This document shows, piece after piece, positions 1 through 6,559 of a stretch of DNA of 13,177 bases (positions are counted from its first letter, which is position 1; the number at the start of each line of letters is the position of its first letter). Location: positions 1 to 13,177 of the forward strand of contig JAGLUH010000137.1 of assembly GCA_023134875.1 (NCBI GenBank), given 5' to 3'. Position numbers and translations under genes: made by a program. The stretch comes from Candidatus Zixiibacteriota bacterium. GTDB lineage: Bacteria > Zixibacteria > MSB-5A5 > CAIYYT01. The notes under the pieces are model-generated. The model did not search any database and was not told the origin of the DNA. It worked only from the letters and a program-made list of their open reading frames with translations.

Positions 1-177
1 CAACGTCCGCAGATTATCAGCGGTTCGCGGCGGTCGCGCATCGCCCGCGGCTCAGGCAATACCATCCAGGATGTCAACCGGTTGCTCAAGCAGTTCCACC
101 AGATGCAGCGGATGATCAAGCAGATGCAGGCGGGCAAGTTGAAGGGCCTGATGCCGGGCGCATTTCCGGGAATATAG
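1..177 (+). CDS. ffh: Signal recognition particle protein Ffh, C-terminal fragment of the M domain
   Basis: The window opens in frame 1 inside this gene, and 58 codons remain before the TAG at 175-177. The visible residues carry the SRP54 M-domain signature: [18 protein letters not shown], then [19 protein letters not shown], then a short Gly/Met/Pro tail. In this family the segment binds 4.5S/SRP RNA, and its methionine-rich helices hold signal sequences, so that the GTPase can direct nascent membrane proteins to FtsY and the translocon. The NG GTPase domain and the start lie outside the window. rpsP follows after a gap of 32 bases, the usual ffh-rpsP neighbourhood of many bacteria, which suggests co-transcription. 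The family call is secure; only completeness cannot be judged. Confidence 0.95.
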   Translation, partial: QRPQIISGSRRSRIARGSGNTIQDVNRLLKQFHQMQRMIKQMQAGKLKGLMPGAFPGI

Positions 178-209
178 AATGTTTTGCATAGCCACAGAGG
201 AGGAATGAA

Positions 210-620
210 TTGGCGGTAAAGATTAGATTGCGGCGAATGGGCGCCAAGAAACGTCCGATTTATCGTCTGGTGGCGATAGACTCCCGCCGGGCGCGGGAGG
301 GGCGGTTTATCGATCATCTGGGACATTACAATCCGCTGGAAAAACCGGCTACGGTCAAGGTGAATGAGGAGAAGATATTTCACTGGCTCAAGCAGGGCGC
401 TGAACCGACTGACACGGTCAGATCGCTATTTGCACAGATCGGCCTGAGCGAGAAATGGGAGCTAATTAAGCAGGGGAAAGATGCATCCGATATTGAAATC
501 AGAGCCTTTATCAGTGAACGCCGGAAAAAACGTAAGAAAACCAAGGCGGCGATAACCGAAGAAGCCGCTGAAACCGAGGTGGTATCGAGCGGCGAAAAGG
601 AGAAGGAAAGCAAGGAGTAG
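210..620 (+). CDS. rpsP: 30S ribosomal protein S16 (bS16) with a long charged C-terminal tail
   Basis: The protein has 136 residues. The N-terminus ([20 protein letters not shown], then the [22 protein letters not shown] block) is classic bS16, which binds 16S rRNA early and stabilises 30S assembly. The family core is about 80-90 residues. Here about 45-50 more residues follow, first Lys/Arg-rich (RRKKRKKTK) and then Glu/Lys-rich and probably disordered. The start is TTG at 210, chosen because AGAGGAGG at 196-203 lies six bases upstream and the family N-terminus begins there. An ATG at 205 in another frame opens only a four-codon ORF. The gene sits between ffh and khpA, but the 167 bases that follow hold a hairpin, so downstream expression may be tuned separately. 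Confidence 0.97.
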   Translation: MAVKIRLRRMGAKKRPIYRLVAIDSRRAREGRFIDHLGHYNPLEKPATVKVNEEKIFHWLKQGAEPTDTVRSLFAQIGLSEKWELIKQGKDASDIEIRAFISERRKKRKKTKAAITEEAAETEVVSSGEKEKESKE

Positions 621-632
621 AGCTTGGTGGGC

Positions 633-652
633 GGCAGACGTCCGCGTCTGCC
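633..652. repeat. REP-like palindrome between rpsP and khpA
   Basis: GGCAGACG (633-640), loop TCCG (641-644) and CGTCTGCC (645-652) form a perfect 8-bp GC-rich stem. No T-run follows, so it is not a standard intrinsic terminator. It starts 13 bases after the rpsP stop. It could act as a REP-like repeat, an mRNA 3'-end stabiliser or an attenuating hairpin. The structure is seen directly; the role is inferred. Confidence 0.6.
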
Positions 653-677
653 CCTCGGCTTGATCCAAAGAGCGGGC

Positions 678-692
678 AGGTCAGGAACCCTG
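678..692. repeat. 15-base repeat AGGTCAGGAACCCTG, copy 1
   Basis: AGGTCAGGAACCCTG occurs exactly here and again at 12610-12624, about 12 kb away, and both copies lie outside coding sequence. A 15-base identity between two short intergenic regions is unlikely by chance. It suggests a dispersed repeat family, with this copy next to the 633-652 palindrome. The remainder of the gap (693-775) shows no clear gene. Confidence 0.5.
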
Positions 693-787
693 TCACGCAT
701 GATATAAATCAGGTATTTCAAGGAAATGAGAGCTCACTTACGAACGGAGCAGAGCCACACCTCAACCTCAAAACTGGGAGAGTAACT

Positions 788-1018
788 GTGAAGGAATTCG
801 TTGAGATGATTGTGAAGGAGCTGGTTGACAACCCCGATCTGGTGGAATTGAAAGAGATTCAGGGCGAGCGGACTACTGTGTTTGAACTGCGTGTGGGTCC
901 CGGCGATCTGGGGAAGGTAATTGGCAAGGGTGGTCAGACCGCCAAGGCGATGAGAACCCTGATGCTAGCCATCTCCGCCAAGAAGGGTAAACGAGCGGTA
1001 TTGGAGATTCTGGAATAG
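788..1018 (+). CDS. khpA: KH-domain RNA-binding protein KhpA (YlqC/UPF0109 family)
   Basis: This is a 76-residue single-KH protein, the family's usual size. The KH signature GKGG is at residues 46-49 within [17 protein letters not shown], and the chain ends in the typical [12 protein letters not shown] strand. KhpA binds RNA, usually with KhpB/Jag, and affects cell division, envelope functions and sRNA-dependent regulation in Gram-positive species; it also sits in the ribosomal operon of many phyla. The start is GTG at 788, with GGGAG at 776-780 seven bases upstream. The stop TAG at 1016-1018 overlaps the most likely rimM start, which implies translational coupling. KhpB is not in this window. 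Confidence 0.94.
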   Translation: MKEFVEMIVKELVDNPDLVELKEIQGERTTVFELRVGPGDLGKVIGKGGQTAKAMRTLMLAISAKKGKRAVLEILE

Positions 1019-1521
1019 GAGAAAAGCTCTACGCAATCGGCAAGATCGTTCGTGCTCACGGCATCAAGGGTGAAGTAAGTATCTTCCCTCTGACTGACGA
1101 TCCCGATCGTATCGGTAAGCTCAAGAAGGTGCTCCTGGAAAATGACACCGTCACCGAGATGGAGATCAAGTCAACCCGGAGCCACAAGTCGCAGATTTTA
1201 CTTTGCTTTAAGGGTGTAACCACCAGAAGTGAAGCAGAAAAGCTGGTAGGCCGGTATCTCGCCGTGAGCGAAGCGGATCTGCTGGAGTTGCCAGAGGATA
1301 CTTATTATCATTTTGAGCTTGTCGGCATGAAGGTTTACACGGAAGAAGGTCGCTGCCTGGGTGAGATAGCAGAGGTTCTTTCCCTGCCGGCAAATGATGC
1401 CTGGCGGATCAGCGGTGAAAAGGAGTTTCTGCTGCCAGCGATTGCGGATGTGGTCTTGAATGTTGACAAAAAAGAGAAAAGAGTGACCATCAGGTTGATG
1501 AAGGGATTGATCGAAGAGTGA
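1015..1521 (+). CDS. rimM: Ribosome maturation factor RimM with an apparent non-canonical start codon
   Basis: RimM binds S19 and helps mature the 3' head domain of the 30S subunit. The frame is open from 991. The conserved N-terminal block ([17 protein letters not shown]) starts at 1027, and the C-terminal PRC-barrel (from about [13 protein letters not shown] through LPANDAW to LMKGLIEE) is complete. The first ATG, GTG or TTG in frame is the GTG at 1129, which would remove the conserved block, so it is not the real start. The best candidate is ATA at 1015: it overlaps the khpA stop, has GGAG at 1003-1006 eight bases upstream, and gives 168 residues beginning (M)GEKLYAIGK, normal for the family. 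Other options are ATT at 1000, or CTC at 1027 behind AGGAG (1017-1021). The product is secure; the exact start is not. Confidence 0.9.
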   Translation: MGEKLYAIGKIVRAHGIKGEVSIFPLTDDPDRIGKLKKVLLENDTVTEMEIKSTRSHKSQILLCFKGVTTRSEAEKLVGRYLAVSEADLLELPEDTYYHFELVGMKVYTEEGRCLGEIAEVLSLPANDAWRISGEKEFLLPAIADVVLNVDKKEKRVTIRLMKGLIEE

Positions 1522-2273
1522 AAGTGACGATCCTGACCATATTCCCGGAGTTTTTCGATTCCCCCCTGAAGCAATCCCTTCTGGGTAAGGCGCTTGCCAG
1601 GGGCAGCCTGGGTATCGAGCTGGTTGACATCAGGGATTACACTGCCGACAAGCATCGCACTGTTGATGACGCTCCTTTCGGCGGCGGTACCGGCATGGTG
1701 ATGAAGGTGGAGCCGCTTTACGAGGCACTTTCGGCTGTTACCGCCGGAAAGGATATACCGCGCCGAAAAATCATTCTCACCTCGGCCGCGGGGCGGAAAT
1801 TTAATCAGCGTACCGCGATTGAGTATTCGCTGCTCGATCATCTGGTTATTATCTGTGGCCGTTACAAGGGTGTGGATGCGCGGCTTCATAAGTTCTTCGA
1901 TATTGAGGAAGTTTCTATCGGTGATTATGTATTAAATGGCGGCGAAACCGCCGCCCTGGCGATTGTTGAGTCGGTGTTTCGGCTGTTGCCGGGAGGTATC
2001 GGCAAGATCGACTCGGCGATGTCTGATTCATTTATCGAGGAGATGTTGGGCTGCCAGGTCTGGACCAGACCAGCCCGGTTCAAGGGGGAGTCGGTGCCTG
2101 CGGTAATGCAGGGAGGTGATCATGCCCGGCAGGAACGCTTTCGGCGCTTTTGCGCTTTACAGATGACAATGAACCGGCGTCCTGACCTGTTGCGTCAGAC
2201 GATACTCGATGAAGATGACCGGTTAATGCTTCAGGAAATCGCCGCCGGCAAGGAATTTGAAGATTGCTACTGA
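1518..2273 (+). CDS. trmD: tRNA (guanine-37-N1)-methyltransferase TrmD
   Basis: This 251-residue SPOUT-class enzyme transfers a methyl group from SAM to N1 of G37 in tRNAs reading CNN-type codons, which prevents +1 frameshifting. Typical TrmD motifs are visible: [12 protein letters not shown] at the start, DDAPFGGGTGMVMK (51-63), the deep-trefoil-knot region CGRYKGVDARL (113-123) and IGDYVLNGGETAALAIVE (134-151), and DSF at 170-172, whose Asp matches the family's catalytic acid. The segment around LGCQVWTRP and MQGGDHARQERFRR diverges somewhat from the usual LDxPxYTRP and SGxHxxIxxWR. The start is GTG at 1518, overlapping the rimM TGA as GTGA, so the two are probably coupled. The rplS ribosome binding site begins within the stop region. 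Confidence 0.96.
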   Translation: MKVTILTIFPEFFDSPLKQSLLGKALARGSLGIELVDIRDYTADKHRTVDDAPFGGGTGMVMKVEPLYEALSAVTAGKDIPRRKIILTSAAGRKFNQRTAIEYSLLDHLVIICGRYKGVDARLHKFFDIEEVSIGDYVLNGGETAALAIVESVFRLLPGGIGKIDSAMSDSFIEEMLGCQVWTRPARFKGESVPAVMQGGDHARQERFRRFCALQMTMNRRPDLLRQTILDEDDRLMLQEIAAGKEFEDCY

Positions 2274-2283
2274 GGAGGAATAG

Positions 2284-2631
2284 ATGGACTTGATCAGCGA
2301 CTACGAAAAAGAACACTTGAAAGATCACAAGGTTGGATTCGGCCCGGGCGATACGGTTGCCGTACATCAGAAAATCATCGAAGGCGACAAAGAACGTATC
2401 CAGGTTTTCCAGGGGGTGGTGATCAGCCGACGAGGTGGCGGCACCGGCGAAACCTTTACAGTACGTAAAATCTCTTCTGGAATCAGCGTCGAGAAGGTCT
2501 TCCCGTTGCATTCCCCTAATATCGCCAAGATCAAAAAGGTCAAGTCGGGACGGGTGCGTCGCGCCAAGCTGTACTACCTGCGTGACCGCTACGGCAAGGC
2601 GGCACGAATTTCCGAGAAGAAGAAAGACTGA
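2284..2631 (+). CDS. rplS: 50S ribosomal protein L19 (bL19)
   Basis: This 115-residue bL19 has the family pattern: [20 protein letters not shown], then [20 protein letters not shown], then the [20 protein letters not shown] and [15 protein letters not shown] end. L19 sits at the 30S-50S interface. The start is ATG at 2284. A strong GAGGAGG (2272-2278) overlaps the trmD stop, so the two genes are probably transcribed together and the ribosomal protein is translated more efficiently. The TGA at 2629-2631 is followed by an intrinsic terminator at 2666-2688, so this is probably the end of the main ribosomal transcription unit. The GTPase gene rbgA, which follows rplS in Bacillus, is absent here. 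Confidence 0.97.
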   Translation: MDLISDYEKEHLKDHKVGFGPGDTVAVHQKIIEGDKERIQVFQGVVISRRGGGTGETFTVRKISSGISVEKVFPLHSPNIAKIKKVKSGRVRRAKLYYLRDRYGKAARISEKKKD

Positions 2632-2665
2632 TAAGATTCAGCCCACTGCAAGTTTTTGTTGAAAG

Positions 2666-2688
2666 AGCCTCCGGTTGGAGGCTTTTTT
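2666..2688 (+). terminator. Intrinsic terminator after rplS
   Basis: AGCCTCC (2666-2672), loop GGTT (2673-2676) and GGAGGCT (2677-2683) form a perfect 7-bp stem, followed at once by a run of T ending at 2688. It lies 35 bases after the rplS stop and has textbook Rho-independent form. The 3' arm contains GGAGG (2677-2681), which is also a good Shine-Dalgarno match eight bases ahead of an in-frame TTG of rnhB at 2690. Confidence 0.93.
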
Positions 2689-2695
2689 ATTGGCC

Positions 2696-3322
2696 ATGGG
2701 TGAGTGGCTGGCACTGGAGAAGAAACTGCGGCGACGCGGGTTCAAATGCGTGTGTGGTGTCGATGAGGCGGGTCGCGGCCCGCTGGCCGGGCCGGTGGTT
2801 GCTGCCGCGGTGATCCTGCCGGCGAATTTCGATCCTGAAGGGATTGCCGATTCCAAGAAGTTGACGCCACAGCGACGTCAGCGAGCTTATGAGAAGATCA
2901 CCGCAAAGGCACATTCGTTTGCCGTTGCTGCCAGTTCCGTCGCTGAGATCGACGAGGTCAACATTCTGGCGGCCACCTTGTTGGCGATGAGGCGAGCGAT
3001 CACTGGTTTGGTAGAGACGCCTGACTATGTCATCGTTGACGGCAATCGGCTTATTCCCGATCTTAAGAGCGCTCAGGAGACGGTGATTGGCGGTGACGGT
3101 CGGGTGCTTTCAGTCGCCTGCGCTTCAATCCTGGCCAAGGTGGAGCGTGACCGCATCATGCAGGAGTACCATCAGCATTTTCCGGAGTATGGGTTCGATC
3201 AGCACAAGGGTTACCCAACTCGGCAGCACCGGCTGATGATTGCCAAACATGGGGTGATAGCGATACACCGGCGGAGCTTCAATCTGCTGGGGAAAGATGC
3301 GATCTTGGAGTTGAATCTGTGA
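2696..3322 (+). CDS. rnhB: Ribonuclease HII
   Basis: RNase HII cuts RNA in RNA-DNA hybrids and starts removal of single ribonucleotides from DNA. The 208-residue chain (from ATG 2696) has DEAGRGPLAGP with acidic residues D23 and E24, DSKKLTPQRR (52-61), VDGNRL with D115, the ASILAKVERDR helix and HKGYPTRQH near the end, all RNase HII signatures. The start is uncertain. ATG 2696 has no ribosome binding site at normal distance. TTG 2690 lies eight bases after GGAGG, but that GGAGG is part of the rplS terminator stem. A TTG at 2675 is within the hairpin and unlikely. The gene is probably expressed from terminator read-through or an unrecognised promoter. Its TGA overlaps the yraN GTG. Confidence 0.95.
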   Translation: MGEWLALEKKLRRRGFKCVCGVDEAGRGPLAGPVVAAAVILPANFDPEGIADSKKLTPQRRQRAYEKITAKAHSFAVAASSVAEIDEVNILAATLLAMRRAITGLVETPDYVIVDGNRLIPDLKSAQETVIGGDGRVLSVACASILAKVERDRIMQEYHQHFPEYGFDQHKGYPTRQHRLMIAKHGVIAIHRRSFNLLGKDAILELNL

Positions 3323-3675
3323 ACAAGCACTCTCCTGGTCACCGGTATGAAAAAGCGGCGCAGGAATTCCTTAGAAACAAGGGTTACCAGATAATCACCA
3401 CTAATTACCGCTACAAACGCAAAGAGATCGACATCATCTGCAGTAGCGGCAATGAGCTGGTATTCGTGGAAGTTAAGGGGGGTGGCTCCGCTACTTTCGG
3501 CGATCCGGTCTACAAGGTGGACGGTCGCAAGCGACAGGCGATCATTGAAGTGGCCCGGGGTTACCTGGCGCAGTCGTTACGATCGTATCGCTCCTATCGT
3601 TTCGATGTCATCATTGTCAATGATATCAGGGGGGAATTGCAAATCGAGCACCGGCAAGGCGCTTTTACTCTCTGA
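3319..3675 (+). CDS. yraN: YraN/UPF0102 family nuclease-fold protein
   Basis: This 118-residue protein has the UPF0102 pattern: GHRYEKAAQEFLRNKGYQII, NYRYKRKEIDIIC, LVFVEVKGG and a C-terminal RFDVIIVN. The E, D and ExK residues fit the PD-(D/E)XK endonuclease-like fold. The cellular role of the family is not settled, although it commonly sits beside rnhB as here, and a link to DNA or RNA processing is inferred. The start is GTG at 3319, overlapping the rnhB TGA as GTGA, so translation is probably coupled. Its last 11 bases overlap the 3' end of the convergent minus-strand gene at 3665-3994; no terminator is visible between them. Confidence 0.9.
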   Translation: MNKHSPGHRYEKAAQEFLRNKGYQIITTNYRYKRKEIDIICSSGNELVFVEVKGGGSATFGDPVYKVDGRKRQAIIEVARGYLAQSLRSYRSYRFDVIIVNDIRGELQIEHRQGAFTL

Positions 3676-3994
3676 TGCCGAGTTGCTTCTCACGCTCTCG
3701 CAGCTTCTCGCTGATCTTGCCCCAAATGTCGACCAGGCTTTCCGGGTCAGAGTCATGTTCCGCTTTCAGCGCCCGGAAATCTTCCTCGGTAAAACCATAA
3801 ATGTTGAGCACTGAATCGCGCTGACTTCGGTAGTTTGTGACAGTGGTATCGGCGCAAGCATGAAAGATGGCGAGATCCACATAGCAGTCGACAAAACGCT
3901 CCAATCGCGGATCAGAAGGTTCCTCACGCAGGAAAAACCAGAAGCCAACCGCGGCGGCAACAATCAGAATGAGGATAGTCTGCCAGGGTCTCAT
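3665..3994 (-). CDS. Small single-pass membrane protein of unknown function
   Basis: I do not recognise a named family. The 109-residue product starts MRPWQTILILIVAAAVGFWF, a clear membrane anchor or uncleaved signal at about residues 5-21. A soluble, charged helical part follows, including a YRSQRDSVLNIYGFTEEDF segment and a Lys/Arg/Glu-rich C-terminus. The layout (N-terminal anchor, short helical domain, 'xxYGFTEEDFRAL') loosely recalls DUF4296-type envelope proteins, but the similarity is too weak to assign. The gene follows rqcH by 49 bases on the same strand with no terminator between, so it is probably in the rqcH transcript. Its ribosome binding site is poor. It overlaps yraN tail-to-tail by 11 bases. 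Open frame, membrane segment and operon position support a real gene. Confidence 0.72.
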   Translation of the reverse strand: MRPWQTILILIVAAAVGFWFFLREEPSDPRLERFVDCYVDLAIFHACADTTVTNYRSQRDSVLNIYGFTEEDFRALKAEHDSDPESLVDIWGKISEKLREREKQLGIRE

Positions 3995-4043
3995 AATGGC
4001 AAAAGCTATATTGTTTTCTTGAGGTAGTCAACAACAGTTCCGC

Positions 4044-5546
4044 TCAGGCGGAGTTAGGAACCTGAGGATCGACGAAGATCGATTTAACCCGCTCCGGTAT
4101 CACCTGGCCGGGCGCGCCCTTTCGTACTTTACGGACATGACGGCGGCGGGTATAGATGACCGGAACCTGTTTGAGACCGCGTGCCTCGGAATAGTAGGCC
4201 GCCAACGCCGCCGCCTCCAGTATCGATTTCCGGCTTGGTTTCTTGTTCTTATCGGGCAGGACCAGGATTACGTGCGACCCCTTGACCTGTTGGGCATGAA
4301 ACCAGAAATCATAGGTGCGGGCGACCTTGAAAGTCAGTTTGGCATTGTTCACCGCTGATTTGCCTACCAGTATTTTTTCACCGGCTGAGCTAAGAAATGT
4401 GCGATAGGGTTGGGCCGGTTCAACTTTGCCGGTATCACCGAAGCAGGCCCCACCCAGCAGGGGACGCAATTCAAGCGCCGCCTTCTCAAGTTGCTCCAGT
4501 TCCGCCATTTTGGGGATTTCCGCGCTCGCCGCTTCCAGGCGGGAGATTCGAGCTTCCACGTCCTCAAGGCGGTGACTTAGTTGTGACGGCGCGCGCTTCA
4601 TTTTTTTCGCTTTCTTGTAATAGGCGGCGGCTGTTTCGATCAGGGTCTTGCGGGCGAGGAGAGGGATTTCCGCATCACAGTTGTGATAAAAATCAAAAAG
4701 GGTGATGGTGCCGCCTACCGGTTGTGCCCGCTGGTTGGCCATCAGGATATCAGCCCACTGCTTCAGTTTTTCCGCCTGTCGGCAACTCTCCAGCTTAGTG
4801 TGTAGTTGCGTTAGGGATTGCTTCTTCTTTTTCAATTGTTGCTGCACGCGCGTCAAGAGATTGCGGCGTAACCGGGAGATGTTATTGACTCGAACGGCTG
4901 ACTGATGCAAATGTTGATAAAGGGAAGTCAGTGGAGCGGCAGGATCGGGTGCGAAAACCTTGGCGCCTAGTTCGCCGGCGATGATGACTTGATGGCTGTC
5001 TTGATCAAAGGCAAGCCGATATTCTACTTGAATCGTGCTGCAGATTAGGATTTCGCCCTGCTTCGGATCGGGTGGTCTTCTCTCCGGAGGCTGATAGGGC
5101 TTCCCTGGTTTAAGACGGCGCCGATCGTTGATAACTCTGGCGGCATGCAGAATTACCCTTCCGTTATCCACTAAGAAGGCATTGGTCAGAGCGCCGAAAA
5201 GCTCGAAATGGATGGTAAACTCAACCTCTTCCTCAGAAGCCGATGTTCGTTTCAATTGGAATGTAATCATACGGTCATCTGGAGTAGCCGAGGCCGCAAT
5301 CACTCGGCTGCCAGCGCATTCCTGCCAGATTTCAAAGCCCTCCTCAGGAGTCGGCCATCCCGTCAACAGAACGAAATCGGGTGGCGAGAAACTGTATTCA
5401 AGCCGTTGTTTCTGGGCACCTGCGAAGTAGAATACAAATCGCTTACCACTCTTTTGATAGGTTGTCCTGGTCAGAACAGCCTTCCGGAGTATCTGGTCAT
5501 ACTCTTTTGCCAGATAGTGAGTTATGGTAGACGAAGCGGGTAACAT
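4044..5546 (-). CDS. rqcH: RqcH / NFACT family ribosome quality control factor
   Basis: RqcH binds stalled, peptidyl-tRNA-bearing 50S subunits and recruits tRNA-Ala to add C-terminal alanine tails that mark the peptide for degradation. From ATG 5546 the protein has 500 residues. The NFACT-N domain includes the Asp-Arg pair needed for tailing (PDDRMITF, about D91-R92). A central part is rich in Lys/Gln/Leu coiled-coil segments (about 230-265 and 320-365). The C-terminal NFACT-R domain has FWFHAQQVKGSHVIL near 416-430. An upstream GTG at 5567 would give 507 residues, but neither start has a good ribosome binding site. Older annotations call the family fibronectin-binding protein. The gene is divergent from yicC, as in the yloA-yloC region of Bacillus but with opposite orientation. 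Confidence 0.92.
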   Translation of the reverse strand: MLPASSTITHYLAKEYDQILRKAVLTRTTYQKSGKRFVFYFAGAQKQRLEYSFSPPDFVLLTGWPTPEEGFEIWQECAGSRVIAASATPDDRMITFQLKRTSASEEEVEFTIHFELFGALTNAFLVDNGRVILHAARVINDRRRLKPGKPYQPPERRPPDPKQGEILICSTIQVEYRLAFDQDSHQVIIAGELGAKVFAPDPAAPLTSLYQHLHQSAVRVNNISRLRRNLLTRVQQQLKKKKQSLTQLHTKLESCRQAEKLKQWADILMANQRAQPVGGTITLFDFYHNCDAEIPLLARKTLIETAAAYYKKAKKMKRAPSQLSHRLEDVEARISRLEAASAEIPKMAELEQLEKAALELRPLLGGACFGDTGKVEPAQPYRTFLSSAGEKILVGKSAVNNAKLTFKVARTYDFWFHAQQVKGSHVILVLPDKNKKPSRKSILEAAALAAYYSEARGLKQVPVIYTRRRHVRKVRKGAPGQVIPERVKSIFVDPQVPNSA

Positions 5547-5557
5547 AGGTAAAGATG

Positions 5558-5586
5558 AAACTACCACAAACTGATCGTGAAGTCAA
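5558..5586 (-). promoter_or_regulatory. Possible rqcH promoter
   Basis: On the minus strand, TTGACT (5586-5581) and TAGTTT (5563-5558) are separated by 17 bases. The -35 is good and the -10 is weak. A start about seven bases further on would leave only about five bases before the ATG at 5546, giving a nearly leaderless message. This would fit the missing ribosome binding site, but it is inference from weak matches. Confidence 0.25.
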
Positions 5587-5603
5587 GAATGAGGCTTTTT
5601 TGA

Positions 5604-5633
5604 TTGACAAAACCGGCATGACAATGTTCTTTG
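5604..5633 (+). promoter_or_regulatory. Possible yicC-gmk-rpoZ-topA promoter
   Basis: An exact TTGACA (5604-5609) lies upstream of yicC in the divergent gap with rqcH. No good TATAAT follows at 16-18 bases; the nearest candidates are TGTTCT (5625-5630) or the TTCTTTG segment ending at 5633. The position is right for the first gene of a plus-strand operon. The -10 is doubtful. Confidence 0.28.
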
Positions 5634-5659
5634 ATCGGTCTTTTGGCGGAAGGAACGCA

Positions 5660-6559
5660 ATGATACATAGCATGACCGGCTTCGGCAAGGCCGAGGTGAC
5701 GCTGCGAAAAAGGAAGGTGAGAATCGAGGTTAGTTCGGTTAATAATCGATTCCTCGACGTGTCGATCCGGCTGCCGAAGATTTTCTCCGATTATGAGAAC
5801 CGGGTTAGAAAGGTAGTCACGCAGCAAGTCGCCCGCGGCAAATTGATACTGCTGATTACTACGGATGGAAATGATTTCGGGCCTGATTCGCTGGTGCTTA
5901 ATCAGGAATTGGCGGCATTCTACTATAAGATGTTTACTGACTTGAAACAGAAGCTGAAACTTGCCGGTGATATTGAGATAAGCCATTTCGCCGCTCTTCC
6001 CGACCTGTTCGGGGTAGCACCCGCCACAGATGCCAGTGAGACTGATATCCGCAAACTGATCGCCGGTGTGAAAAAGGCGCTCAGGCACTTGGACCAGATG
6101 CGGGCCGCCGAGGGTCGGGTGCTGGCGCAGGATATGACGAAACGCGTGGGGTTGATTTCCCGCGGCGTTGACCAGATCGTCAAGTACCAGCCGAAATCAT
6201 TACAGCGTTATCGGCGCCGGCTAACCGCCCGTATCAAGGAAATCATCGGTGATGATCCGCTGGCGCTGTCGACTGACAGCAAGGCGCGTCTGCGACTTGA
6301 CATGGAAGTGGCGTTGATGGCCGAGAAAGCTGATGTCACCGAAGAATGCGTCAGGCTGCGAAGCCATTGCCGCGCCTTCCTGACCGCCCTGAGGGCGCGT
6401 GGCGATGTGGGCAAAAGGTTGAATTTCATTCTGCAGGAGATGAACCGTGAGGCGAACACGATTGGTTCCAAGGCGATCCTCTACGAGGTCTCGGCGGAAG
6501 TGATCAGCGTCCGCGAAGAAATTGAAAAACTACGGGAACAGGTACAGAACATCGAATGA
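5660..6559 (+). CDS. yicC: YicC/YloC family endoribonuclease-like protein
   Basis: The 299-residue protein begins MIHSMTGFGKAE, the hallmark N-terminus of the YicC family, then has NNRFLDVSIRLP. The C-terminal DUF1732 part ends with FILQEMNREANTIGSKA, also diagnostic. Members have been reported as endoribonucleases acting on RNA such as small regulatory RNAs; the role here is inferred from the family. The start is ATG 5660, preceded by GGAAGGA about five bases upstream. The frame stays open to an ATG at 5555, but that would add 35 residues with no family similarity and run into the rqcH promoter region. The final TGA overlaps the gmk ATG as ATGA, indicating coupling; yicC-gmk adjacency is common. 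Confidence 0.94.
   Translation: MIHSMTGFGKAEVTLRKRKVRIEVSSVNNRFLDVSIRLPKIFSDYENRVRKVVTQQVARGKLILLITTDGNDFGPDSLVLNQELAAFYYKMFTDLKQKLKLAGDIEISHFAALPDLFGVAPATDASETDIRKLIAGVKKALRHLDQMRAAEGRVLAQDMTKRVGLISRGVDQIVKYQPKSLQRYRRRLTARIKEIIGDDPLALSTDSKARLRLDMEVALMAEKADVTEECVRLRSHCRAFLTALRARGDVGKRLNFILQEMNREANTIGSKAILYEVSAEVISVREEIEKLREQVQNIE

Noticed and set aside
205..219. ATG at 205 as the rpsP start
   Set aside because: It is in another frame and stops after four codons. The TTG at 210 has correct Shine-Dalgarno spacing and gives the family N-terminus.
980..1030. Programmed -1 frameshift fusing KhpA with RimM
   Set aside because: The relative frames would need a -1 shift, but the open overlap (991-1018) contains no slippery heptamer and the KhpA C-terminus is complete and family-typical, so an unusual start is simpler.
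1335..1889. Minus-strand 184-codon open frame across rimM and trmD
   Set aside because: It runs opposite two conserved genes, has no recognisable domain, and its composition fits a reverse-complement shadow.
5555..5659. N-terminal extension of yicC from ATG 5555
   Set aside because: The added 35 residues do not match the YicC family, which starts MIHSMTGFGK, and ATG 5660 has a good ribosome binding site.
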